Shown here in pieces: positions 48,960 to 61,764 of a stretch of 64,000 nt of DNA. The stretch covers positions 2,295,336 to 2,359,335 of the forward strand of contig NW_022098022.1 of NCBI RefSeq assembly GCF_002288925.2. Reading direction: 5' to 3'. Numbering within the stretch: the stretch's first letter is position 1; every line of letters starts with the position of its first letter. The stretch is from Delphinapterus leucas. Lineage: Eukaryota > Chordata > Mammalia > Artiodactyla > Monodontidae. The position numbers were made by a program, and so were the translations under genes. Under the pieces are notes generated by a model that saw only the letters and a program-made list of their open reading frames with translations, had not been told where the DNA came from and made no database searches.

Positions 48960-49450
48960 CTAATTCAAGTTTTGATATTTTACTAGTCCAGTTTATTACT
49001 CGAAGAATGCCATATGAATACATGTTTTCAATTTCATAATCAAATTATATTCCTAATATTGCAGACAATGACTGCCGTTATGCCATGAGTTTCAGACTGG
49101 CATGTGTTTCCTAATCACAGAGGGAGCTTCGTTCCTATACTGCTCTGTGAATAGATCACTAACCATTATTTCTCCCCTTCTTTGGTTTGCAATGAGCCAC
49201 TTATGACAATTTCCATTTTGCCAGTTTTACCTGTCTTATCAATGCCACGTTATGTAGCCAGACACTTTGAATGACCCAGATACAGCTAAAAGAATAAGGC
49301 AAGATTAGATTACACATCACTCCTCTTGGTAGGGAACCTGAGTGATATCATACTAGTTATGAAAGTTTTTCCTTTTCTGAATCTGAGAATAATAATGACA
49401 TTGGATGGTTATAGTTCTAGAGCCCTTCAAATAGAGATATCCTTACTGTA

Positions 49451-49596
49451 TACGTTAAGAGCCAGAGGCCCAGGTAATTTAAAGGCTTGTCAATGACTCT
49501 CATGACAACTTAGTGTTAGAACCCAGATGAACCACTGCCAAACTCTGACTCAGTCCACTTTTCATTTTATTGCAGTTTGCCACCTTCCCTAATGCT
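49451..49596 (-). mobile_element. MIR SINE fragment (copy 2)
   Basis: Duplicate of 39990-40135. Confidence 0.65.
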
Positions 49597-50285
49597 GTGA
49601 AACCATATATATTACTATAGTGATTGCTAAAAAAGAAGAAAAATAAGAAAACTCTGACAGCAAATCCCAAATCTGCAGTACTTGTTACTTATGCTAGGCA
49701 GGTAAGACATTTTCCCATGATGTTTGTATCTGTCTCTATTGGAACGTATACACAAAAATTAGCCTTGTGAATGGCTATTTATAGAAAGAATGTCGCTTAT
49801 AAGCCCAATATACATTCAGGTGGTTTAGCCAGATGGTAAAATACTTCTAACTCCTGTTCAATCTCTTATTAATAGTGTTCAGATTGAATTTTATATTGCT
49901 TTTCTGATAAAGGCAAATAGTAATGAAATCATCATGAAAATTGTCATTTTTCCAAAAAGACTTCACACTTTGGGATTTTTACAAGGGTCTTGCCATTTCC
50001 CTCCACGTGCATCTTAAATGCATAGCCAACCTTCAAAGTTATTATCCATGTATTAATTAACAGGAGGCCTCTTCATTTTGCATCCTTCTACCCTCTGTTG
50101 CCTGTCTTGGAATAATTTCACTACACCTAAGCACATTTATTAGAGCCGATACAGGGGGAGAGAGAAAGAAAATTCAGTAAAGTTCATTTTTCTATTCCAA
50201 AGCAGGTCCTACAAGATCTCACGGGATTTACGCTGCTTTGCGCCCCATCTGTGATTGCTGGGCCTCAGTCCCTTGACTTTAAGTT

Positions 50286-50431
50286 GTTAGTTTCAGCAAG
50301 TTTCTGCTACATAGCTTCTCATGTAGGTTAGTTTCAGCAAGTTTCTGCCAGTTAAGTTAGTTTCAGCAAGTTTCTGCTACATAGCTTCTCATGTAGGTTA
50401 GTTTCAGCAAGTTTCTGCTACATAGCTTCTC
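50286..50431 (+). repeat. Four-unit minisatellite (copy 2)
   Basis: Units start at 50286, 50327, 50356 and 50397, identical in order and length to 40825-40970. Here the array is followed by unique sequence 'ttacctggc', which shows that the array naturally ends at this base. Confidence 0.95.
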
Positions 50432-51405
50432 TTACCTGGCAAGTGATCACCTCACTGGGCTCCCCCCCCCCCGTTTCTTTCTCTTGTTCTATTTCTCTAT
50501 ACAAACACATATACGTATAGCTTTTGACTATAAATCTTAGGTATATTAGCACAAACCTTAACCCCAATCTAAGGAAAACCCTTGAGCCAGGTTCACATAA
50601 TTTTCCAAAACTTGTAAAGTCAATTCCGGTTCATATGTGTGTTTCTAAGTGGGCCACTGTGGCTCAGTACACATTTTCCCACTGAAATAACATAAAAATT
50701 GTGGCTATGCAGGGGCCTTGTTGAGGATAATAAATGTGGCAAATGTCCTTACTGCATACAATAAGAAACAGAGGCCCAAGTGCACTAAGTTCTCTTTAAA
50801 ATAAGGTTCAAAATTCTGCTCTGCTACTAGTAATTTGCTGCAGTCCTTCTGTTGGTAATGCCACATTGTCAACAACCCAGGTTATATGATGTGAGCAGGG
50901 TACGCCACTCAGTTTATGCCTAAGCTTAGGTATCTTAGAAAATATAACCTCCCGGGCAGCCTGGAGCTTCCATCCCACAAATACTCATAAATTAATATCG
51001 CGTTGCAGAAATTAAACACATTGGAAGAAAATGCTTCGAATTAGCATGATTTGGGTCGTGACAGGTGCACAAAATAGCAACAGACAGTGAGTGAACTGCT
51101 AAAAAAAAAGTTTTGATGGGTGGCATTCACTGATTTCCATGATGAAACTACTCCGACCACAGCTGCCATCAAGCTACCAACTTGTTATCACAGAGTGTGG
51201 AGCTGGGAAGAGATGTGCAGAACCAGCTCTGGATGTTTCGTTTGCATCCAAGAGGCAGAATCTGTACAGATGATTTAGGGAGAATTAGTGCACGCTACTG
51301 CCCAGGGGCTCTGCATTGGAAATGGACAATTAAGGTAAATGCAACAGAACAAGATGCTCCACAGCCTTAAAAATCGAAGTGTTCCCTGAGGATTAGCACC
51401 TTTGG
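50432..51405. other. Unannotated non-coding DNA with a poly-C run
   Basis: A C-run lies at about 50462-50473. A diverged minus-strand MIR may lie around 50740-50880 ('aagaaacagaggcccaagtg'). Nothing else is recognised. Confidence 0.5.
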
Positions 51406-51408
51406 CCT

Positions 51409-51779
51409 TGTTATAGATTGAATGTTTGTACCCCCCTAGCCCAGTTGTATGTTGAGATTTTACCTCCCCGTGTGATGGTATTAAGAGATGGAGCTTTTAG
51501 GAGATGATTAGGTCATAAGGATGGAGCCCCCATGGATGGGATTAGTGCCCTTATGAAAGAGATCCTAGAGAGCTCTCTGGCTCTTTCCTATCCTCTAGGA
51601 CACAGCAAAGGGACAGTCATCTTTGAACCAGGAAGGTGGCCCTCACCAGACACTGAATCTGCCACAGCCTTGATCTTGGACTTCCCAGCCTCCAAAACTG
51701 TGAGAAATAAATGTCTGTTGTTTAAGCCACCGAGGCTACGGTATGTTTTCATAGCAGCTGGAATGGATAAGATATACAG
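51409..51779 (+). mobile_element. Solo LTR of MST type (ERVL-MaLR)
   Basis: MST-family order: 'ttatagattgaatgtttg', 'gtgtgatggtattaagagat', 'gattaggtcataaggatgga', 'gggattagtgcccttatgaa', 'ccctcaccagacactgaatc', 'cttgatcttggacttcccag', 'tgagaaataaatgtctgttg' and right end 'ggaatggataagatatacag'. No internal retroviral sequence lies nearby. It is better preserved than the copy at 11.4 kb. The plus-strand frame at 51532-51882 runs through it and is not coding. Confidence 0.9.
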
Positions 51780-52738
51780 CATCCACACATGTGTTATGAA
51801 TGCAAAATCTCTGGCATTTATCCCAGACTTAATCAAAACCTGTATTCTACAAGATGGTTGGGTGATTCCCGTTAGATTTTGAGAAGCTCTGGTCTACAGA
51901 CTCATCCCCATTGTAACATACCCAGACTTTCTGCAATAGACTGCCCAGTCCCATCAATTTCCCCATATTCTGCTTCTGGACATCACCTGGCAACACAGCA
52001 CAGGACTGCGGCATGAGGAGATGTGCCCTTACTCCACTTCCCGGGTCAACATGTGCATCCTTGGGTTAGTGAATTTGCCAGGTGAACGGATTTAGAGATG
52101 AAGACTCACATCTCTTAGATGAGAAACTTGTCCTTTACTCATGATGCCCCAGGGAAAGAAAAGGTTCTCATTGAATGCTTTTCCCCTCTGTGCATTTTAT
52201 TCACATTTTATAGAACATTTTATAGATCAGCCGACATCTTTCTACAGTCAGGGCAGGGTGTATAGAAATACCAAGCACAGCGGAAACCTGGTGTTAACCA
52301 GGAAGAGTGGATGACTGTTTCCGGCAGGGGAACAGCGGTGACAGGGTCAGACAAGCAAAGCACAGCAGAGATAAAGGACCTGCCCTGTCAGGAAGGAGAG
52401 AAGGATAAGACCATGTGAGTTAGGCAGGTTCCTCCTCCTCTGTCTCCAAGGGCCACCTGTGTCCTGTGCTGGACATCAGCTCCTCTCTGCTGCATTCCTG
52501 AACCCCAAGCAAGTAAAGCAGCCCCTCTGTTCTCTGACACCATCTCCTTCACCTGTGCCCCTCCCTTCTCTTCCCTCACTACCTCCCACCGGCTCTCTCT
52601 TTCCATTATTCAGATCGCCTCTGTCTTACATCTCCTTAGATCTCTCACGGGAGATCTTATTATTCAGCCATCCCTTAGGGAGGCAAAGGTGATATTATTA
52701 AAAACATTTCATTAGGCTTTAGGCCACTTGTAAGTTTA
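51780..52738. other. Unannotated non-coding DNA
   Basis: Nothing is recognised. A pyrimidine-rich stretch at 52430-52640 produces opposing open frames without any domain. Confidence 0.5.
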
Positions 52739-52739
52739 T

Positions 52740-52860
52740 CTCAGGCCTAACACTTACTAGCTGGGTGCCTTTGGGTACTTTACCTCTGAGCTTGTATCCT
52801 CATCTTTAAAATGGTCCTGATATTCAGAGGCAAAAGGATCCATGAGATCATGAGCTCCCT
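52740..52860 (+). mobile_element. MIR SINE fragment
   Basis: 'aacacttactagctgggtgc', 'ctttgggtactttacctctg' and 'tcctcatctttaaaatggtc' are the forward MIR core. Confidence 0.85.
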
Positions 52861-53267
52861 GCTCTCAGCGGTGTCGGTGTCGGTATGTGGTTAGAATTTA
52901 AACATGGCAGCTCTTCTTATTCCTGTCTTATTATTTAGTACATGTTAAACCCTCTAACGAAACTGCTCCCTTGAAAACCACCAGGGATCTGGGATTGGTC
53001 AAGTTCATTGCCCCTTTCCCAGACTGCAGTCTGCCTGAAGCCTTTTGTTCTTTTGCCACACTTTCCACACAAGTTTCCTGTTTCACAGTTGTTATCACTG
53101 TTGACTATAATTTAGGCTTGCTATTTCCGACAAAGCATTTTGTTCCTTTCTAAAAGCTTTAATGAAGCCTACACTCTCAAATCAGAAGAATTTCACCCTT
53201 TCTAGGATTTGGGCAATACTCCTGGGTAGCAGTTGCTCAGAGCGTCACGAAAGTACTGAAAAGATGA
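52861..53267. other. Unannotated non-coding DNA
   Basis: Nothing is recognised here. Confidence 0.5.
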
Positions 53268-53465
53268 GGAATAACGGTGTCAGACAAATCCTGGTTCTGC
53301 CATTTATTACCTGTGATCTTGAGTAAGTTATTTAAAATCTCTGAGCCTCAGCTTCCTTTGATGAAAATTACCTACGTGGAAGAATCCTCAAGCTTAGAAG
53401 GTAAAAATTCTGTGAAAATACTAAGCATAATGTATAGTAGCTAATCAATACACAGCACCTCTCCT
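53268..53465 (+). mobile_element. MIR SINE
   Basis: Forward MIR: 'tcctggttctgccatttatt', 'acctgtgatcttgagtaagt', 'aatctctgagcctcagcttc' and end 'agctaatcaatacacagc'. Confidence 0.88.
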
Positions 53466-54254
53466 TTCTCTTTTCCTGTTTCATAACTCATGTACTAATT
53501 GTTTCACTGTCCGAGGGGGAAAAAACATTTGGATTCTATAAGCCTATATTCTTCATTTTAGTTCTGTAATGATGCCTCTTTCCACTTATTTCTACCACAT
53601 TTAACCATGAGTCATCATTACTAATGACAAATATCCGCCTTGTAGATTCATCACGCTTAACATCTGAAAACAAAATTTGTATTCCCAACTACTACGTATT
53701 GCTTTTATAAACGTATTTTCCTTCTCCATTCAAATCCCACAACGCGTTATGCTTTGGGAAAATGCATTTGATGATAACATGCCTTCTGAAAATACAGCAT
53801 TTGGGGACAGTATGTAAAAACAGATATTCTTGGAAAGGAAACACTTCAGCAGATAATGGAAAACACCTAAACTCAAAATGATTTCATTTTGATCTTGAGT
53901 AGTGCAATGCACAGATTCTCTTCAAATCAGACCTACCAAATCATCAAAGAACAACCCTCAGTTATTCCTGAATTGGGGTTCTTAATTAGTCAGAAATACT
54001 TCGCTACAATCTTGATGATGACGTCCACTCCCTTTGACTGACGCACTCACTTTGAGGTACTCCGTTAGTAGAAACTCAGCATTTTTTGTAAAAGGATCCT
54101 GTGTTGAGATGTGAAAGAAATGAAGGACTTCATTTCCTTAACATCACCGTAAGCAAACTGTTTTCATAAATGTGTGCATCTGACCCTAAAACACTCAGCT
54201 CCCTAGAGCCACAGAAAGACTTGGATCTGGAGAGCTGAACGCAAAGTCAGGACA
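53466..54254. other. Unannotated non-coding DNA
   Basis: Nothing is recognised here. Confidence 0.5.
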
Positions 54255-54400
54255 TAGTAAAGAATTGATAAGCATTTCTCTGTGCATTTATTGCTTTCAT
54301 ACCAGGGTCTGTGCTAAGTACCGGGAACATCAAAATGAGAAGATACGTTCCCTGCCCTCAAGGACGTCACATGCCACACAACCCAAGGCCAAAATCACAA
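54255..54400 (-). mobile_element. L2 LINE 3'-end fragment
   Basis: 'ctgtgctaagtaccgggaac', 'atcaaaatgagaagatacgt' and 'tccctgccctcaaggacgtc' match the reverse complement of the L2 3' end. Confidence 0.7.
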
Positions 54401-56585
54401 AGCAAAACACTTGCAACCTCAAGCAGAAGAATGCGGCAACGCTCTGAGGTTGGTAGGGAGAAGGATTTAGTGTGTAATGTCTCAGCCTCACACAGAAAAC
54501 AATCAGCAGCAGGTGACCAGTGTGTGTCGATGACTAAGGAGCCAAGGGAACGCCGAGGTCAGAGGACAAGAGGGTGTTTGCCCTCATCTTCCTTTAGGTT
54601 TGGAGATGGAGATAGTGACTCTCAAATGTCGTTGACGACCCCGCGGTTACCGAGAGATTAATCTGGAGACAAAACATGAAGCCCTAACAAACTCATTGAA
54701 CAATGTACTGCTTTCTTGTTACACCTGGAATGACTCATAGAACGACTTCAAAATGCCACCTTCTCTCCAGCAGTGTCCACTGAAACCGCATCATAAAAAT
54801 CTAATGAAATTAAAAAATGCACCATCACTCCTGAGAAAGGAAATGTGTGTACGTGTGGGCTGTGCATGAGAAGTAGCTTTTAGGTTGGAGAGGTGAAAAT
54901 AGCCTGCCTGGGTTTCTTTATTAAAAAGGTGTGAGGTGGAGTTAACAGGTATCGAGAAGAAGGCTGTAAATGTTATATGTAAAATGAAACAATACATATA
55001 TTTTATGAGATTAAGAAGTGAAGTCTAAATTAGCCACCTCCATGTTTTAGAATTTGATGGATCAATATAAATTAAAATACCATTTGAGGCTCAATCAATG
55101 GACAGTGTCCATTTTTAGGGTGAGGGGAGGGGACAATTAACAAAATTTAAAAACCCAACTTACATTTCTACCCCTATTAACACCACCACGTCACGAAGAG
55201 GCAAACGTCCCAGGCAGCGTATAATCTCAAAATAAAGGAGCTTTTATGAAATTATTTAATTTCATAAACATCTTCCTAGATGCATTCTTATTCTTGACAG
55301 GTACTTACACAGGCCCCTGAACTAGCTTTTAGGAACCTCTGTCTCAGATCATTTACAATTGGGATCTGGAGCCTCCTTGGTCAGCAGACGGAAAACACCC
55401 TTTTGCGGAATGTCTGCTCTCTGTCTCAGTGCCCGAACTGCTGCTACTTCGAGAGCAAAAGCTATCTGATGGTACTGTGTGAGTACAGCGTGGTGAGACT
55501 ACTAGGGTATAAAGTACAGCATTTTCACTCGCCCCGCAGCTGTGGCCTCAAGTCCATTATAAGAGCTACTTTCCACTTTGTAAAGCAAAGCTGCGTCCAT
55601 CTAGGCACAAGGAAAGACACTGCATGAGGAAGAGGGGTAGGTTAAAAAGGTCAAGGAATGAGGGGCAGAGGAGGTACTCTCCTCACACCTTACCAGTTAT
55701 CATCTGGCTCGGAAAAGGATGTTGTCTATCTCTGCACAAAACGCTTAAAAGTCCCTGCAGTAAGAAACACTTGCAATTACCTTCACAAAGGGACTAAAAC
55801 ATTCACTTGCATGAATATGTGAACACTTTTTTAAACACATGCATTACACTGCTTCAGCCCACTGCATCCTTGAGCACCCTTAACATACTACTGTAGACAC
55901 AACAGGGCATTTTTGGAAGCTCTTATAAACGTTCCACAATGACTTTTTAGACTGTAGATTTTTGAGAATGAGAATTCCTCCAGCTCCAAACAGCTTATGT
56001 CGCACATGCCACTGATCCCTCTAAATGTAGTTTTTGACTTGAGATGGATGGCTGTAAACTTCTGAGTCATCTAAGCGACCGTTAAAATCAGAATCACAAA
56101 CAAGCTGCTCAGACCAACACGCTTTATGTTGCTTCTGTCCACACTTGCCACTCCCACTGTGTGACGGCTCAATGCACGGAAACGGCTGTCCACAGCACAG
56201 CCACTTTCAGTGCCACTCGGACACAGATTCCCACCTAAGTAAGTTAATATGGGGCCAGAGTGAGGGGCTGTGACTTGAATCCACTCTCTGTCGTTTCACG
56301 CCCTCAGTGTTTGAGCCATCACGTACACAAAGGGGCTTTCACCCCTGAATGATTTGACTCTCATCTCAAGACACACAGCTGAGGGGGTAAAAACCATAGG
56401 AAGAGATAAATCCTGTCCCTGATTCTCTGCCGAGAATCATTTCTTTCCCTGGACTTGTTTCTGGGGAAAACCAGGGACTCGGAGTGCATAGTGTTGGTTC
56501 TAGTTGCTAGTTACTCACTTCTCGCCTAGGTTACATGATGCTAATAACGTATGACTTTGAAACTGGTGAAATTGATCAACTGCTA
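54401..56585. other. Unannotated non-coding DNA
   Basis: About 2.2 kb with no recognised gene or repeat. Frames at 54311-54661 and 55403-55627 show no known domain. Confidence 0.5.
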
Positions 56586-56589
56586 ATTT

Positions 56590-56850
56590 TAAGATATTTC
56601 TTGGCTTCTTACTTGGAGCCACGGACAACAGTGTTCTAGGCACTGGAAGCACAGTGGTCAAACTAGGCAGACGAGAGGCCAGTTCTCAACGAGCTGCCTT
56701 GTGAATGGGGGCAAGACAGTCAATGAACACATAGAAAACAAACAGGAGATGACTTCAGATGGCTGTGAGTGCCGAGAATAAAGCACGCTGGGTGACAGAC
56801 TAGACCAGAGAGGAACTGGGAGGGCTGGTGTTGGAGAGAGAGGGCAGGAA
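56590..56850 (-). mobile_element. L2 LINE fragment
   Basis: 'cagtgttctaggcactggaa', 'gcacagtggtcaaactaggc', 'agtcaatgaacacatagaaa' and 'gaggaactgggagggctggt' resemble the reverse-complemented L2 3' region. Confidence 0.6.
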
Positions 56851-57029
56851 AAGCTTCTTCCACTGAGTGAGAACCGAAACCTGAACCCAAAGAAATATCT
56901 AAGTGAACAACTTAAGAAAAAAATAGAAGCAACTGTGAAACTCTTCAGACAGGAAAGAAAATCTTGGAGGAACTAAATCAAGGCAATGTGACTGGACCAA
57001 GGTCACGAAGACAATAGCAAGAAATGAGA

Positions 57030-57247
57030 TTGGAGAGACAGCTAGCAGCAAGAGGTAGGGGTACGGGATTAAAGGGAACAAACTATTACATATAAGCTAC
57101 AAGGATATAGTGTACAATACAGGGAATATAGCCAATATTTTACATCAACTATAAATGGAGTAGAACCTTTATAAACTGAATCACTATGTTGTATACCTAT
57201 AACTTACATAATATTGTACATCAACTATAGCTCAATTAAAAAAAGAA
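57030..57247 (+). mobile_element. LINE-1 3' end, 5'-truncated
   Basis: 'aactattacatataagctac', 'aaggatatagtgtacaatac', 'ctgaatcactatgttgtata' and 'tacatcaactatagctcaat' followed by an A-rich tail are the 3' UTR end of a cetartiodactyl L1, related to those ending at 1981 and 25109. The left end is approximate. Confidence 0.8.
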
Positions 57248-59010
57248 TCTGGTAGAAACTGAAGAGCAGTTTACATATCATCTCCAGTAGGTCAACACTG
57301 TCTATGCTTTGGATATGCAAATAAATTAAAGTGCCCAGAAATCTACAGCACATAGAGTTAACCGAAAGAGGAAATTCATTTCTCCCTTTTCCCCTTAAAT
57401 ATAAACAGAACTTATCTGCTGTAACTTGGAATCTTCTAACATCACCATAAATATACGTGTCTTTATTCTTTCTCTATTTTTAAACATAAATTGGGCTTAT
57501 TAAGATTTATTTTATACAGCTAAATTATGACAGAATGTAATTATTTCTTCCTAATGTTATTCTCACTAATGGGAATTGTGGCATTTTTGCTCTGATGTCT
57601 CTCCATGTAGCTTTTTATTTACTTGGAAATCTTCATTTCTGCTGTCAGATGCACCAAAATAGATACTTAGGCGTTTTCTGAGAAGCAAATACTGCATCTA
57701 CCCCATCCCTTCTGCTATCCACCCTGTCATGCATTTTGAGAAAGACAACATTAAATTAAAATTTTTAACAAAAGTATAAGTAGTCTGTATTTACCTCTGT
57801 AGGCTGACAAATAATTCAGTACCAAAGACTGATCAAAGATGTCAGCAAAGTTCAACATTTTTGTTAATGAATGTACAGAAAAGAAAAAAAGATAGCTGTT
57901 GCACTAAGCTTTCTGCAGCATACCTGAATGACTTTTACTTGGGGGGAGGCGTCATGCCTACAATACTTGTTTTTAGCTCTCTTGTTTCAGAAAAGAAAAA
58001 GTTTAAAAAAAATGAAAAGTGATCCAATATTGCTTTATTTTATAATCATCATCTTGGAATTCCTTCTTGAATAACCAAAGATATGAATATAGAGAGACAG
58101 ATAGAAATACAATTTTTTTTTTTTTGCTTAAAAACATTTTTGGTTGTTTAAGTGCCTCTTTTCGAGATACAAGCGCTCAAAATGTTTCAAGTGTTACCTG
58201 AGGGATTCCATTCTCAGATTGGGGAAAATTCAAAATGACATTGAGTAAATCTCCTTGGCTATATCTGAAGCATAAAAATTTCCATTTTATCTTTAATATG
58301 CCTCAGTGCATTCGAAATAAAGCCTTTCACATTTCAAATGCATAAGTGATGGGAACATACTCTTTCGTATACAGAGTCCCAAACTCTGACTTCAAACAAC
58401 ATGTAAAAACTTGGATGGCCCATGGATTTTAAATCCTCCAAATGTTACTTTGGCCACCAGACATAAGTAGAGTGAATTAAACTTATATTTGAAAAACAGA
58501 GGACCTTCCTAAAATTAAGCAAAAGTAGTATCTTAGAAAACCTTTAAAGTTCTCAAAGGATGGAAAGGTTTCTAAATGCATCCCATATTTTAAACGCGTG
58601 TATTTGTAATTCTGAGTATGCAAGAAAAGTATGCAAGGTCAATGTATCTCTGCAAGTCTTTGCTATTTGCCTTTTTTTTTTGGAATTCAGAGTAATACTT
58701 TTGTTTCAAACATTAATAATTATTTATTCAGAAAAATCCCATTTACAACTAATACTATAATTTAACTTAATGTGTCTTAAAATGCAGCTGACCTTCATCC
58801 ATTAAATTATAAATGAGTTCAAAACTAATGCTACGGTTCGTGGCCATTTAAAAAAGAAACAAGCACTGAGGAAAAGCATGATTATTAACAGGCTGCTTTG
58901 AGATTGGATTATTTTAGTAATTTGGGCTTTCTAGCCAAATGAATTGTTGCCGGAGATCCTTCACCTTTTAAAATATGATATGAAAAGCCATCCTAAAGTC
59001 TGTTAGTCCC
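57248..59010. other. Unannotated AT-rich non-coding DNA
   Basis: T-runs lie at about 58112-58125 and 58672-58681. Nothing else is recognised. Confidence 0.5.
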
Positions 59011-59075
59011 AGCACCAGGGCCAGTGTCTGGAATATAATAGTCGCTCAGTAAATATCTGAAATGTTTACAAGGAA
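59010..59075 (+). mobile_element. L2 or MIR 3'-end scrap (tentative)
   Basis: 'gggccagtgtctggaatata' and 'atagtcgctcagtaaatatc' match the shared 3' end of L2/MIR-type elements. Confidence 0.5.
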
Positions 59076-60841
59076 GTGCTCTGAATTGAATGCAGGAGTG
59101 CTGCCTGAATGGTACTCCTCAGGATGTTCTCTACAAACCATCACAGGAAGAAGGATGGCTCTCTAGTCTCCAGACATATTTCGTCACGCAGAGAAGCCTT
59201 GCTATGTTCTGTTTGTGTTTAAATTCTCCTTTCACCCTCAACTCCCAAAAGAGATGAGAGCATACTGTGTGTCAGCTCTTTTATAGACAAATCTTTTTTT
59301 CTAAAATGTTTTTGTATCTTCCCTTGTGAAAGAGAGAAATCATATGGAATGGTGTGTCTTACAATACATTATTTCGAATATATTAACTTTAGAATATATT
59401 TAAGTTTAAACTTTAACTTTATAACTTTCACTATATTAACTGTAGTCTAGTGACGTATGATACAATCACACAGCACTAGGCCATAAGCCCCAAAAGAGAG
59501 AAGCCCAGTGGATTTACAGATCTGTGCGTATGTAGCACCTGCCACAGCACTCAGCACAGATTAGAAACGCACCAAGTATCTCTCAGAGACATTAACAGAT
59601 CCTGAAGACTGAACGAACAACGCAAACCAGGCAGGAAGAACGTGCTGTTTCCTGATGTGTATTAAACCAGGTTTTCCTAGGTAGGTCAAGGTAGCTAAGC
59701 TAATTATAATTAAGTCCTCCACTTTTCAAAGTGGTATTCAGTCCAAGGGTCTCCACTGAAAAATGATCCCCTTCTCCTGGCTTCTCAATCATGGAACAGG
59801 TTCTCTATTTTAGAGGGTAAGAGGAGAATGGAAGGTGGAGGAATGGTCAAGGAGTTGTTACTAGAGGATCCCAGGGTCTCCAGACACAACTGCCAAGGTT
59901 AACACATCTTTCCTGGTTCCATGATGTCTTAAGAGCCAAAACACCACCTTCACTTTCCTTTTTGGACAGCAGCCTTGCAGGGATCCAGGCTAGGTGAAAA
60001 AGTGTTTAAGGTTTTGTTGCTGTTTTTCCCTTTTGTGAGACGTTCCCAAACTAATTAACCCTTTGTTCACATAGAATGCATATGTACTCGTCGAATACAC
60101 TGACAAGTAAGCATGCGTGTTGACCCTGTTCATCTAAGAACACCCATGAGTAGAATTAAACTATTTCGCTGGGAGTTATTGCGACTGCTGGACCCTGAAA
60201 CATAATCACTAACTGTATACCCTCTTCTCTCACTATGAAGTGAGCTTCCTAAATATCCCTTAGCTTAACAGGTAGCTTTCTTCAAGGAGTAAACATTGCT
60301 TCACCTTAACTGGTGATTCTTTTCCTAGTTGGAGCTCTCACTGGCTCCTGGACTCATGTGGATTCTATGAGAAGCAGATATAAGGAGAAGGCTTTAAAGT
60401 GTCTGAGAGAAGGAGAGACAGGTAGTAAATCTAAAATGCAAAATTAATTAGAAAGTAATTCGGGAAGAGACTATAACTTGCTGATTTTACTGCCATCTTC
60501 AAAGCAGATTGGGAGATGGCAAAATTCCCTTTTACCAGCAACATTAAATAGTCAAATATAAATTCCATTTTAGTAACTATTTTCTTTCACTTAAAATGGC
60601 CCTCATTTTAACAGACAGGGACTTGCAGAACAAATACCAAGTATAATAAACTTCTAATTATGTGTTATGTTAATGCATGATATGTGGTCTGGAAAACTCA
60701 GAGGGATCAGCAGAGACATTCAACTCTGTTCGGGAATGATCAAGAATCGACCTTAGCTTCCTGGCACATGGCAGGAACAGACTGGCCTGCCTGCAGCCAA
60801 ATTCCACCTGCCATCCAGCCAGGCCCTATGGCCAGCTGATT
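59076..60841. other. Unannotated non-coding DNA
   Basis: No confident feature. An L2-like trace may exist around 59480-59600 but is too diverged to assign. Confidence 0.5.
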
Positions 60842-61075
60842 CACCTTCACTTATTTTTTAATTTTTTTTGTGGTACGCAGGCCTCTCACTGTCGTGACCT
60901 CTCCCGTTGTGGAGCACAGGCTCCACATGCGCAGGCTCAGCGGCCATGGCTCATGGGCCCAGCCGCTCCGCGGCATGTGGGATCCTCCCGGACCGGGGCA
61001 CGAACACGTGTCCCCTGCATCGGCAGGCGGACTCTCAACAACTGAGCCACCAGGGAAGCCCCACTTTCACTTATT
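60842..61075 (-). mobile_element. CHR-type SINE with target-site duplication
   Basis: The body at about 60856-61061 is the reverse complement of a short-form CHR SINE, with T-rich tail complement at the left, 'ggcctctcactgtcgtgacc', 'gcggccatggctcatgggcc', 'cggaccggggcacgaacacg', and the head at the right 'gccaccagggaagcc'. Flanks 60842-60855 and 61062-61075 share 14 bp with one mismatch (core 'ttcacttatt'). Confidence 0.95.
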
Positions 61076-61764
61076 AAAGAGAGTAAACCAGTCACAGGAT
61101 CCCCAAGATGAAAGGGACTGAAAAACTTTTGGGAACATATACAATAATCCTTCTTTACTATTATTCAGGATGTGTTTTGTTTTGTTTTTTTCTATGACAG
61201 CTTTTTAAAAAAGCTTATCATTTTGGATTGTGAGAGAAAGAAACGTGTTGGGTTTTATTTTTCAGGGCTAACAGCAGTTGGAATGGAAATCATTCTTCTT
61301 TTGCTAAAATCATAAATATTATATCATGTGAATATGTCAAAAGATTTATTGTGAGGGTAGCTCTTTATAAACCAAAAATCCAAACAATCCATTATTTTAA
61401 CGCATATACAAAAAATATGAGGATTTATACACACACACACACACACACATATATACGCACACACACCATTATTTACATTGGCAGAGGTATTCTGGAAAAT
61501 TCAGTGTCAGAAAACATTCATGACCTTCAGGTTGGTTCCTTGCAGATCTGGGGCTATTTCTCTTCAGCCTGCTTTCTCCACTGTCAGACTTCAGCCTGCC
61601 CTCGAACCCCGAATGTTCTCCAAGAACTAATTGAAGTCTTACCTCCTCTATGGAGGCTTCTGATATATTTCACTTTAAGAATTTCCTCTTGCTTTGAATT
61701 TTTCAGACAATGTGTACCATGGCCTTTACCAAAATATTTAATACTGACGCACCCTTTTTTCAGA
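61076..61764. other. Unannotated non-coding DNA with a (CA)n microsatellite
   Basis: A CA/TA microsatellite lies at 61429-61467. The 164-codon plus-strand frame at 61351-61845 runs from it into the next SINE; its Thr/His-rich and Phe-rich parts are repeat translations. Confidence 0.55.
61429..61467 (+). repeat. (CA)n microsatellite
   Basis: CA units are interrupted once by 'tatatacg'. Confidence 0.95.

Larger units (their letters stand above)
40971..50431 (+). repeat. Tandem segmental duplication, copy 2 (about 9.46 kb)
   Basis: This 9461-bp block repeats 31509-40970 in the same orientation. Differences seen relative to copy 1 are c>t at 42217, g>a at 42300, t>g at 42551, a>c at 42612, a>g at 47623, and 14 instead of 15 As at 46589-46602. 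Offsets are +9462 before the A-run and +9461 after it. Unique sequence resumes at 50432 ('ttacctggcaagtgatcacc'). Confidence 0.97.

Noticed and set aside
39977..50779. Older, third copy of the duplicated unit beyond 50.4 kb
   Set aside because: The stretch near 50743-50779 resembles 39977-40013 over about 37 bp, but both read as parts of minus-strand MIRs, so shared repeat ancestry explains it.
51532..51882. 116-codon plus-strand gene
   Set aside because: It lies mostly within an MST-type LTR and has no protein similarity I recognise.
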